Source of the DNA: Pomacea canaliculata
Lineage: Eukaryota; Mollusca; Gastropoda; Architaenioglossa; Ampullariidae
DNA length: 64,000 nucleotides
Direction of reading: 5' to 3'
Assembly (NCBI RefSeq): GCF_003073045.1
Contig: NC_037592.1
Span: 42,527,760 to 42,591,759 of the forward strand
A program made the translations under genes and the position numbers. This document shows positions 25,401 to 37,400 of this stretch, one piece after another (position 1 is the stretch's first letter; each line of letters opens with the position of its first letter). The notes under the pieces were generated by a model. It searched no databases. It saw nothing but the letters and a program-made list of their open reading frames with translations, and was not told the origin of the DNA.

Positions 25401-28400
25401 AAAACAGCGAGACCCATGCGCATGTCATAGTGCATCGGCTTTTTATATGAACACGCTTAGGCAGATACATCAGACATATATTATAAACTTTCAACATAAA
25501 ATGTGTCCCTAGACATCACGTAGTCCTCAGGATGTTTATACAAAACATGGCCGTGTAGAAAGTCGCTCAGCAGCTTGACAGCAGCAGGATCAGTCAGCAC
25601 TATTAGAGATGGTATATAGAGCGATTGCCTGCAAGGTGAGGCTTGGTTACACTTGTCGTGGATGTTTTGGAAATGTGTAATACATCCATCCAACAAGTGC
25701 CTAAGTCTCACAGGGTCGCCATCGCAATGATCTATACACCAGTACACATGATCTCTGACCGCTGCTGTCTTGTCTCTGAGCTGAGGATGCCACGTCTTGC
25801 CGATGTTGACTTTACTACCTTGCGCCAGTTTTTTCATCCCAGCTTTGATACTCTTAGCGACGTGCCACCTCTCGTTGATGTTTCTAACACCTTTATTTTT
25901 TACTAACTTATTTATTGTCACGTTACGATCGTGAACGTGTTCTTGAATTCTAACACCTGACTCATTCATACTTGCATACATCCTCTCACATCCACTGCCT
26001 CGTGCCGCTGGGTGCACACGTCGTCCTCTTTGGTGATATGCTGGAGGTTTACAACCTTGTGAGTCGACAGTCCTAAAGTAACATGATCAGTGTGATACGA
26101 ATTTTTCCGACAAGCGTGCCGTGCATCTGTCATCACACTGATCCCGTCGGCCACAGGAGACTGTTCTGCTGCAAGTGCAGCTGCGACGGACTGGCGCTTC
26201 AAGACGTCAACGACTGCAGAAAACCGTGGAAGCCGTTTTCTCAAAAATGCATCATTCACATGTCCCAAATTGGCAAAATTAGAAAATTTTTTATATTGAA
26301 TGGGGATGATCCCCGACGTAATGTACGCAAGGTACATTCTTTCGTTAGCAAAATAACTGTCACCTAGTGGGGACGACGAGCTCCAGATGACAGTATGTCT
26401 GTTGGCACAGCCCAAAGTGATGGTCAGCACTTTTTTTCATTTCATTCACAATGAGTTTCTCTGTGATACTGCGGGATTTAGATGAAGAAAAGGAGAGGGC
26501 AATTCGTCAGCTGTTTGAAAGAAATGGCTGGTCCTATAATGCTGAACGACTCCCACACCAAACTTCGAGAAAACGTGAGTCATTCCAAATCTGTATTCCA
26601 CTGTATTTATATATATATATATTCTACTTTATAGATAATGGACAGATATACATCTTTGCATGAGAGATAAAGCGTGCGGTGAGTGCGCGCACAAATGAAA
26701 TTTCATGGATTTTACAATTATACACATGATTTTGTACACTTTTCTGTAGGAGGAAGATACCCAGTGAATAAGGATACGCGGGATGGCGATGTACTGGCCA
26801 TTGAGGGTGGAGAAACTTTGCCCCCCGGACCAGGTGCGGCACCTGAATCAGAGAGCTTAGATATACATCTAAGCTCTCTGGCTGAATGTCCACACTGCTT
26901 CCAAGCACCTTGCATAACATCAGGAGCTCGCGAAGTAGAGTTCATCGGGAAGGGACAGGCGGCTTGTCCTCAAAATCGAGGTATTCGGAATAGGATCTAC
27001 ACAAGGTATTGGAAAATGCTAGACTTTGTTGGACTCTGGAAGGACAAGAGATACCTAGTTAGAAAAACCGCTTTGGCAGAAGGTGAATGGGTGCTGTGCC
27101 ACAGGCGTGAAGTGATGCCCACTTGCGTCGTTCAAAAAGTTAGAACACTGTACCCAAACCCAGATGGAGTGCCGTATGTCGGTCATCAATGGGAATAAAA
27201 AAAAAAACTAAACGAGAGGAATAAAAACTAAGTTTAAAAATTCCATTGCCTTTTTGTTTGTGTTATTTGGGTTGTTTGCCTTTGTCTCCTTTCCTGTCCT
27301 CTCTCTCACAAGGGAGAACACACAAACAAAACCAGGGGTGCTAAACTGGTCCTAACCATTTTGATTATACAAGTCTTATCCAAGTCCAGTTCTCGGTTTT
27401 GTGGACTCAGGAAGACGCAAGCACCGATGACCTCCACAATGGTCGGGTTAGATAAGAAGAGAAAAGATCGTGGGGGCACTATGTTGCAGTCGTGAATTGT
27501 TGGCCATTTGTAAAAGTTCGAACATTGCACTCAAACCGAGGTGTACTTTAGGTCAGTCATCAGGAGGAATGAACTGAAAGTATTAAATATTATTATCCCC
27601 TCTTATGAGTAAAGAAAGATGTAAGGAAAGACAGTATGTTCAGATAGAAGCCGTTTCGCCTCACTTTGTCTGGTAGGACAACCCTAACCCTGACAGTATG
27701 TTCAGTTGCAACCCGTTTCACTTCAGCTTTCTCACCGCCAACACCAAGTACTCAGCTGAGAAAGACGGTTTATCGCTTGCGATCTCAACTTTGCCTCGGG
27801 GCCAGGGTAGCAATTAGGGAAGACTGACCGCCGGTACTGACCCCGTGTACTCCTACCTTCCCTCGCACGGGCGAAACCATTTGAAAACACGCCCATTTCG
27901 ACTTCGGCCTTTAAGTAAACCTACCTGTGATATGCAAAGTGCTTCTTGATGCAAGGAAAACATAGGCTGTGCAAGCATTAAGTAAATTGGTCATAGTTTT
28001 GTATGTTGTACTTATATGTCATTTGTATAATTTATGTTAATAAATCTTTTTTTCTTGAACTTTGATTTATATTGCTGTCAAAAAAGAGCACAAGTTTGGG
28101 GCTTGTAAGCTCTGTGGTGAGATTTGAAATGACTAACTTGTAAACATTGTATGTAATGTTGCTCTGCAGGATTATATTCACATGGGTAAAAGTTATGTTA
28201 TAACTATCATCTTCGTGCCCAGTTCTCCAGGGCCATTTTTGTTGTTGTTGTGTGTTTGACAAGAAACACAGGAATATTGTAACAAATTCATAAAATATGC
28301 ATACATACTTAAATTTGAATGAAAAAAATACTTTGACAGTATTGTGAAACCAACAATAAACAACAGTCACATTAGTTTATTTATTATTGCTTCACTTTTT

Positions 28401-31400
28401 TTTACTAGTTTTTCAAAATGAAAGTCAAAATAAGTCTTTTTCATTCCCCTGGTTTCTGTGTGGTTATTGCATTGCAGTTTTTAGGGTTAGGGTAAACCCA
28501 GATTTTTATACTTGTCTGTGCTGCTAACTTATTGAGTTCCTATTTAAAATGTGGCACATTAAAACTTGTCAGGGTTGGCTTTTCTGCTGAACAAATAGCG
28601 AGATGGGTGGCAGAGAGGACAGACATTCAGGTAAGCACCTCATTGTTCACTATTATACGTGTACCATTTTTCATGCTATACATTCTTTGTAAGCACCTTA
28701 GTGTTTCAGTGCACACAATACATTATACAGTGGGCTGTTGATGCAGCCACAGTACATAAAATCATCTTATATTTTACTTTCACTTTGAAAATTTATATTT
28801 TTTCATGTTTTTTCTTTTGTAACATGTGTTTTTGGAATATGTTATTAAACTGTAGACTGATCCCATTTGAAGTTTGGGCAACCTAATGACATAAACGCAA
28901 ACTTCATATTCCTTTATTTTTATAACCCATCAGTTTTAGGGATAGGTTTTGAAAGGTGTTGGTTCAGATGTTCACATTTTAAAATTTAGATTTGGTGGAG
29001 TCTGAATAATGGTAGTTAGAGTTTATTTGTTGTTGTACTCGCCATTAAATATGTTCTTCAGAAAAGTCTTGCTTCTGTTTCAGATTCGTGTTTTTCGGCC
29101 TCCAAATTACTCTGGAACCTTAGCACTTGCTTTGTTGTTTTCACTTATTGGTGGCCTGCTGTATTTGAAACGAAACAACTTGGAGTTTCTGTACAACAAA
29201 ACATCTTGGGGCATTTTTGCTTTGGTATGCTAGATACAACAAGAAGCTTTAAATCTCATTTTTGTTTAGTTTTGGCTTTTTAATAAATTCTTTATAAAAT
29301 TTTACAGTTGTAAATTTAGTAAAAATATTTCAGAGAAGCCCATGTTATACTACTGAGAAGGCCTGTATTTAGTCCTGTGGACCACATGTTTGGATCAGGC
29401 TGCATACTGCACATGAGTAATCTGGCCCACATTTATGTTAAATATTCTAGTTCAAAATATGCATAATACTGAAAGCAGAAATATCTTACACAAGAAGTGA
29501 TATTTATGTCGTGCATGGAGATTACCTCCCTTTCCGAGGTGGAGATGGGTTGGGGGAACAGCAGAAAGGCCTCGTAGAATGTCTTTATCATGTGCAGTGC
29601 TTTGTTCCCTCATTGCTGCACCCCCTTCCTCTCCTGCACCTTGGTCATGCAAGGATGGGTGATAGCTTCTGAAACTGAATATATAGTACTGAGTATAGCA
29701 ACAAAAAAAATCAAGTGCTTTCACTGATTATACGTGGTACAGCAGTAAAAGTCTCAGGTGCTACTAGGTGAGAGGGTTTTCCTCCTTCCCCTCCACAGAG
29801 CTTGACTTGCCATATGTGACAGATCCTGCTTAGCAGAGCAGTATCCCCTCACCAAGGGTCTGGTTGCCCTGAGAGGACTTGCTCTGACCACCTTCAGTAC
29901 AGAAGAAGAAAGGACTCGGTACTCAAATACCCCTCCTCACCTCCCATGCTTTAGGTCACTACAGGTTGTCCATTTACTGCAAAGTGCTGGACACTTTTAC
30001 ATTTAAGCAGAAATTAGGTACTACATATTTGAAAGCTAGACATTAGTTATGAGTAGGTTAGACTTAGTAAACAGGCATAACAAATGTAAATAAATCCATT
30101 TTAAGTTAATGTACCCCTCTGTGTGAGACTGCATGGAAACTTGTGTATTGTGAAATGAATGGAATAAGCATCATTTCTGAATGAATGGTAAATGAAGCAT
30201 GTGTTCTCGTGGACATTAGAATCACGTGTATAATTGTGTCAGACCATAAGTAGTTATGAACACAACAGACATTGTGTGAGAGAGAAGTCATTCAATCCGG
30301 AGTAGAACAATGCACTCTAAGGAATGCACTTTTGGAACATTCATAGTCTGTGGAAAGAGGAGAACACTGTGAGGAACTAGATTAAGTAGCACTTCTGAGG
30401 AGTGAAAGCTAAAATTTGAGTTGAAAATTTTTCTTGGGAACTTCTGTCATCATCTCTGGGACAACAAAGAGAAGCAGTTTGATTGCACTAGGGCTTTAGC
30501 AGCTGTGAGTAAATGACGGTCTAACCACAGTGGTTAGCTATGTAAAATATGAGTCTGGTTGCAAACAAAACAGGATTTCTAAAATGTCTGTCCAGACTAC
30601 ATCACGGTTGTGGCTTGCAACAATTGGCAATACAGTAGAAGATGGCATCCTACTGTTTGTGCATAAACACATTTCTCCATAGTTGTTTTGCACTGTACTA
30701 GCAAATTACATTTCTCGTTAGATTTTTGTGCAATTTTGTTTTGCCATTATCAAAGAAAATATGTATTTTACATAAAAATTTGTCAGGTCATAATGGTATT
30801 ATAAATTGTATGTAGCACTCTAGAAGTGTACAGAGTATGTAATTGTTTGTAGAGAGTCAGCATCGAACGGCCCAGGACTGTCCCCTCCCCACGCCGGCTG
30901 CGCAGGTAATAGCCGGCCTTGAGCTGCCCATCCGCAGCTACTGGGTCATTGTTATATCAGAAGTTATGAAGTTGCCTGAGCTGCCACCTGTGGCTACTGG
31001 GTCATTGTTACATCAGAAGTTACACAGGTGCCCGAGCCACTTAGGGAAACAATGACCAGACAGGTGTGTCCAGTGGCGCCAGGTGGGCTGGGAAAAGGGG
31101 TGGATGGTTCTGGAATGTTTGATGGTAGGGAAAATAAGTAGCCTAGCTTTACAGTGGCGTGGGACCTTTTTGGACTTTGGAAGGAAGAGGAGAGATGGCA
31201 GGCCAGCCGCCAAGCAAAACTGAACTAAAAACTTTAGTGTGCCGAAATTTCATCTTTGTGTTATTCCTACATACGACTAGCCCAACCCTACGTAGCCATC
31301 AGAGACTGACGTGTTGTTTACATGTATATGAACATTGTTCTGCTTAACCCTCTAACGGCCCAACCGAAGTTTCGCTATTTAGAAAAATCGACCCGTTTAT

Positions 31401-34400
31401 CGCAACATTTTGAATTTTCTTTACTTTTACACTGGACTCATCGTAGATGAAATGAACTTTCAAATCTCTGCAAAAAAACATTGCACAAATTAAAAATCTA
31501 TCATAAACCACTAGTGGTGTCCATTTGGACATAAATGCCACATGCTTAAGGATGAATTCCAAGAAATAAACATTGCGTCATCCAGATTTTTCCTCTCACC
31601 TTCTCTCTGTATGCCTGACCTGATGGTACTTTTTATCTCTGTGTCATATTACAGTGCCCCTTTAGAACAATTTTTGGTGTTTATTTCCCCTCTTTCTTCA
31701 GTCGAGAAAATGCCTTGCATAGTGAAGGACCCTACAAAGTTGCTTCCTTATTGTTTGATGGTAACAGTAAGTAGCAATTTGTGACATCACTATAAAATGG
31801 TTGAACAAGGAGGGCAGCAACTGGAAGAAGATGACTAACAATGAATTTGAGTTCTTTAAGGATGTACTGATTATGGCTGGTATCTATAAAGCTCAGGATG
31901 AACTGAGATAACAGCTGTGGAGTAAGAAGCATAGGAGAGCTATTTTTCCAAAAGCAATGCTCAAATCTAGATTTGTGCAATTGAGGAGAGTGCTTCGATG
32001 CTGCTGCTGAACGATGTTAAAGGTGACCCGATGAAAAGCTGTCACCATTCTCTGAAATATTTGATGTTTGGTAGATAACTTGAAAGAATGTTATGTTCCC
32101 TCAGAAAATGTGACTGTCGATAAACAGTTAGTCATCTTTAGGGGCAGATATCCTTTCCAACAATACATTCCCAGCAAGCCAGTGAAATACGGTATAAAAA
32201 ATGTTTGTTTTGAGGTACACATGGCAGAAATTTATTTGTGATGTTAGTAGTGCTGATGGAATTCTTGTTTTGCTGTTTTTATTTATTTAAATATTTTTTT
32301 GTAAAACTCTGGTTATCAGTTTTTAACTGGGTGCGCATTATGTTAATTTAGGTATTGCATCTACCATTTGAATGTTTTACAAGTATTTGTAGAGAGCTTT
32401 TTTATTTCTTCTCCTTTTTTTTTTCAGGCTGTAATATTTGCTATGACTTCAGGTCAGATGTGGAACCACATCCGTGGCCCACCACTGATGCACAGAAACC
32501 CAAACACTGGACAGATGGTCAGTGCCTTGCTGCTATAGCACATAATGCTGTTAGTCACAATCAAGAGTATTGCCCCATGTACTAGCTGCATCTTCATTCA
32601 TCTTGAGTGTAGTGCTAGGAGCAGTGCCCCACATACCAACATCATCTTCAGTCAATGTAGTGCTAGAATCTGCAAATTATAAATGGCATACACAGACATA
32701 AAGCCTTCTTTTTGACTTTGATGTTTGTATCTCATATTTCTCACTGCGATATGACCCTTGGTGCTGACATGGTATTAAACAACAACTAAATTAACCTTCT
32801 ATCTATCAAGTTTTCAAGCTCTTAGTAGATCTGTGATCTCACTTTGGTGTTTAAAAAAAAAAACAACTCCAAAAGCCTCCTTACCCCCTGCATTGATGGT
32901 AGAACTTCAAAACAGTTTAAGACCCAGACTAACGATGATGGTGATAGCAATTGCAAGCACTGATGCTTTGTGCAAATTAAGTCAGAAGTTGCACTTCTCC
33001 AAGTAGTCTTTATACATTTGTCCTGTCATCATTCCAGATACTTTATCTACTGATTTTTCATTGCTTGATGGACTTTTTTCTTAGCCTCCTTTTCTTTATT
33101 TTTCTGCATCAGATTTTTGCTTAAGGAGAGTTGGTAGGTCTGTAATCAGTCTACATTCATGGTGGCTACAGATTTTGTATAATAGTTGGCTGGCCTGGAA
33201 GCAAAATGAGAGACAACCATTTTTCAAAGTATGGCAGTGAGATTTGACAGTAAAGGGACTAAAAGGATGTTTGGACAGGATGTTGAGGGGGTAAAAATGA
33301 TCTACATTCTGCTTTTGGTGTTTTTTTTCTCCTCTTTCTTCAGTCGAGAAAATGCCTTGCAATATCATGACATTAGCTTTTATTTATAAATCTGGGTGTG
33401 TTTCTGTGCTCGTGTGCATGCTTTGTGTTGCTGTGTATGTGGGTGTGCTTCTGGGTATGTATACATGTGCTTGTTTATTTCAGCACTACATCCATGGCAG
33501 CAGTCAAGGTCAGTTCATCATGGAGACCTACATCATCATGTTGCTCAGTATCCTTATTGGCTAGACTTTGTCTTTTCCATCGCACTGTAGGCAGAACTGT
33601 CAGGTATTCCTGTATTAACCAGTAGCTACCAATCAGACCATTAGCCTTGATGCAAGTTCGACGTTGACCGATTTTCTGTATATCTGTTTTAGATAGGATC
33701 ATTGGTCTGTCACCTACACACTTGTGTGTTAATCCTTTTCACGATTTAAGAATTTCCCTGCAACATTTTGTCACTCTGTAGAATTGTTACTCTGCTCCAC
33801 TCCATTGGCTGAGTCTCACTCTGCTACCAGCACTATAGAAGTCGGTATTAATGAAGTCAAAGACTGGATGGTGACAAACAAACTTAAACTCAATGATGAT
33901 AAAACGGAAGCCCTCCTATGTTCAAGAAGAAGAAATCCATTTTCCCTCGTTTGTCTACCAAGTTACATCAAGGTGGGCGAAACCAACATCACCTTTGTGT
34001 CCTCCATCAGGAATCTGGGATTTATTGTCACTGCAGACATCTATCTATCTAATCCTCTTCGTGCATCAGGTTGCACACAAGGCCTCAACCAGAGTCCGCC
34101 ACCGATGTCGATCGGCTGAAACCCGCTCCAGGTGACCCCATGTCCAGCCCTTTCCTTTCATCTCCCTTTCCACTGTTCTTCTCCAAGTTTCCTTCGGGCG
34201 GCCTCGTTTTCTTCAACCGCCTGGAGTCCATCGTAGGGTGACTCTGGAGAAGTCAGCTATCTGCTGGCGGAGCACGTGTCCAATCCATCGCCAATGCCTT
34301 TGTTGAACCTGCGTGGTGATGGACTCGGTTTCAGTTCTTCAGTGGGGTTCTTTGTTGGTGATGGTGTTTGGCCAAAAGATGTTAAGTATGCGCCTGAGGC

Positions 34401-37400
34401 ATCTGTTTTGGAAGACTTCAAGTTTGTTACTGATGGTTTTGGTCATCTTCCATGATTCTGATCCGTAAAGTCTGATTCTGACTTGAAGATTCTCAGCTTG
34501 ATCTTCTGGCTGATGTTTTTTGCCTTCCATGTGCTCCTGAGTGAGGCGAAGGCATGGCTGGCTTTTGCCAGTCGGGCTCGAATCTCCACCTCCGCATCCC
34601 CGGTGTTTGACATTTTGGACCCAAGATAGGTGAAACTGTCAACTTCCTCAATCTCTTCTCCATTTAGTTTGATGCTGTCTTGGACTCTGGCGTTCACTCT
34701 TATACTTTTTGTTTTCTTTGCACTGACCTTCAAGCCAAGGTTTCCAGCTGATTCTGAGAAGGCATTTGTTTTTTCCTGCATGTCTTGGTGGCGGTGTGAC
34801 AGCAGGGCAATGTCATCAGCAAAGTCCAAGTCTTCCAGCATTGTTGTTGCTGTCATAGTCATGGTCCACCTGATCCCTCTCCTTTCACTGTTGGCACTGC
34901 AGACATGACTCTTGCTAAACATATGACAGCTTATGTCAGTCTATTATGATAGACAAGTTATGTCTGTTCGTCAGTCTGCCTATTATGATAGACAAGTGAC
35001 AGCTGTCTGTCAGTCTGCCTACTGTGAATTACACAAGATCAGTGCCATCTTTCACATTCTGTTTACGCGCGCTACCAGCACTCTTGTCTGTGTGTTTGCT
35101 GTATCCAGACTTGATTACTACAACTCCTTGCTTGCTGGCTGCCCTGTATACCTTCTTCACAAACTCCATAAAGTACAGAACTCTGATGCACGTCTGGTGC
35201 TTAGAGCCAGGAAACGGGACGATGCCACCTGTCTCCTTCGTTGTCTACACTGGCTTCCCATCCATTCTGGCATCCAGTACAAACTGTCCGTGCCGTGTTT
35301 TAATTTCTTTTGCTGGCACCTGCCCTGATTATTTCTCTGAACTGCTCTTCCCTTATGTCCCAGCTACACAACTCCATTCCTCCTCTGATGATCGTCTCCT
35401 TACTCTTCCTGTCACCAAAACAACAACATATGGCCACAGGATTTTTAGTTATTGTGCAGTGAAACAGTGGAACTCTCTCCCTGTCCATACCTGCCACCTA
35501 CCCACTATTGAGTCCTTTACACGTGCACTGAAAACACACCTCTTCCATAAACATTACTCCTAACAACCTTTTCCATAAAGCTAGTCCTTTTCCACATCCT
35601 TCCCAGTTGCCCAGTGGCGCAACGGTTAGCGCCTGTCACCAATACAGTGAAGGTTGGCTGCCCAGAGTTCATTTCTCGTCTCAGGCACGCTGTTCTTTCC
35701 CTGCACGTGGCATCTGTTTACAAGGCTGGCTGCTTGCCGTAATATAGCCTCAGTTGCTGACACGGCGTAAAACACCAATGCCCCCCCCCCCTCCACATCC
35801 TTCCTGTTGCAATATCAGGTTACTCTCAGCTCTTGTTCTTGTTATTTGGGTCCTCTTTGTGTTTTCTGTATTTGATTTTCTTTTTTTCAGCATGGTTGTT
35901 TATTCTTGTATAGCTCATGTGTTATTTGTTTTCCTGTCTCTCGTATGCTGTCCTTGTTTTGTTCTTGTATTTAAATGCTAAGAGCATCCTCCTTAGGAGT
36001 GTGAGTATGCGCTTTACAAATTTTGCATTTATTATGATTATTAATAGTAGGCTTGTTCAGCAGGACTCCATATCTGTATTGATGATATTAAGTGAGTAGG
36101 AAGGGTTTAAATGCAGCTCATTGTACAGATCTTGGTGCCACTGATAAGATTATGTCACAGCGGTGCAGCCCAGTAGTGGAATTCTCTTCCCTTTTATATC
36201 CGCCACTTACCTATTATTGGGTCTTTTAAACTTTCATTGAAAGCACATCTTTTTCCATGAGCGCTAATCCTATACAGTCTCTCTCCTTTATTATCTCTTG
36301 TTTAGTCTCTCCCACCATTATTTTTACTTTTTAGCTAACTCTTCATCGTTGCTGTTACATCTGAGTCTTCACTGTCTTTTGTGTTGTATCCTCATCATAA
36401 CCAACCTTCCTTCATGTACTTACTAGTTTTTGTGTCAAGTGCTTATTTAGTTACGTAGTCTTCTTCCAACTAATGACTGTCCAGTCGCACAACTGTTAGT
36501 GCCTGTCACCAATGCGGTGAAGGTTGGCTGTCCTGGGTTCAGCTCTCGTCTTGGCACGATCTTCTTTCCCTGCTTGTGGTACCTGTTTACAGGTCTGGCT
36601 GCCTTGCAGTGATATAGACTTAGTTGCTGGCTTGGTGTAAAATACCAAGTTCCCCCCACCCCTCTGACTGAGGTGGCGCATAAGGCATCCATTGGAGACA
36701 TTCATTTTTGTCTGTCGGTGGCATGTGTAGCTGTGTTGTTCCCAGTCAATTTCTGCGAGTGCTTGCTCCTATATGTGTGTGATTTTGCACTATATTAGAA
36801 ATTACATTTCAGCCAATCTGACTTTATGGTTTCAAAGTATATTCTTTTTACACAAAATGCTTATTGTTTGACATTAATGCTCTGAACACTGCATATAAGT
36901 ATAAGTATTACAAAGACCAGCTAATAACTGAAGACTGTGAAGACTACAGTGGGTGAAGTTTTTTTTTAAATTATTATTATTGCTGCTATGAGGTAAACAA
37001 ACATTAGACCAAGAATCCTATACATTTTTGGAAAGGAGAAAGTTTGAACTTAGCAATAAAAGCAATCAAAATCGCCTTCCCCTGCAAAGCCACAAATCAT
37101 GGCCCATCATGCCCAAAGGGTTCACATAGGTAATAGACTAGCTTTGCTTTAATTTAGCCTTAGTTGCTGGCTTGGCATAAAACATGTTCCCACCTCCACC
37201 CACAGTACGTTGGATGTTAATAAGATCCGCATATTATATATATACCTGCTGCTGGTATCAGAATATTGTGGTCATTGTGAATGCCTACATTTCAAACAAG
37301 TCTTTCAGATCTGCCCTCAGCCATAATACCTTCCTTGACTAGATTTAGATCTAGCTGTTGTTGTCGGCTTTATACTGCTAAATGAGGCAAGTTCTCTCAA

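Larger units (their letters stand above)
24147..27910. mobile_element. Kolobok-superfamily DNA transposon, 3764 bp, TTAA target duplication
   Basis: Both ends abut TTAA (24143-24146 and 27911-27914). The terminal inverted repeat starts AGGCCGAAGT; after a diverged stretch a second block, CGCCCGTGCGAGGGAAGG, is inverted at about 24186 and 27870. Further inverted subterminal matches lie near 24360-24396 and 27627-27664. It carries a decayed minus-strand transposase and an open plus-strand accessory gene. TTAA duplications are shared by piggyBac and Kolobok; the protein text fits Kolobok. It sits in TUSC3 intron 4. Confidence 0.85.
33781..36050 (+). mobile_element. CR1-group LINE (LINE C), interrupted by LINE B and a SINE
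   Basis: Plus-strand C-terminal reverse-transcriptase text: [20 protein letters not shown] at 33861, then after the 34041-34894 insertion [47 protein letters not shown] and [11 protein letters not shown], ending near 35560. The 3' UTR continues after the SINE at 35604-35791 to TTTATTATGATTATTAAT near 36050. Contains stops and frame changes. Lies in TUSC3 intron 8. Confidence 0.8.

Noticed and set aside
35612-35680. Possible tRNA gene
   Set aside because: A/B-box-like words are present, but there is no cloverleaf and the sequence is the head of the repeated SINE.
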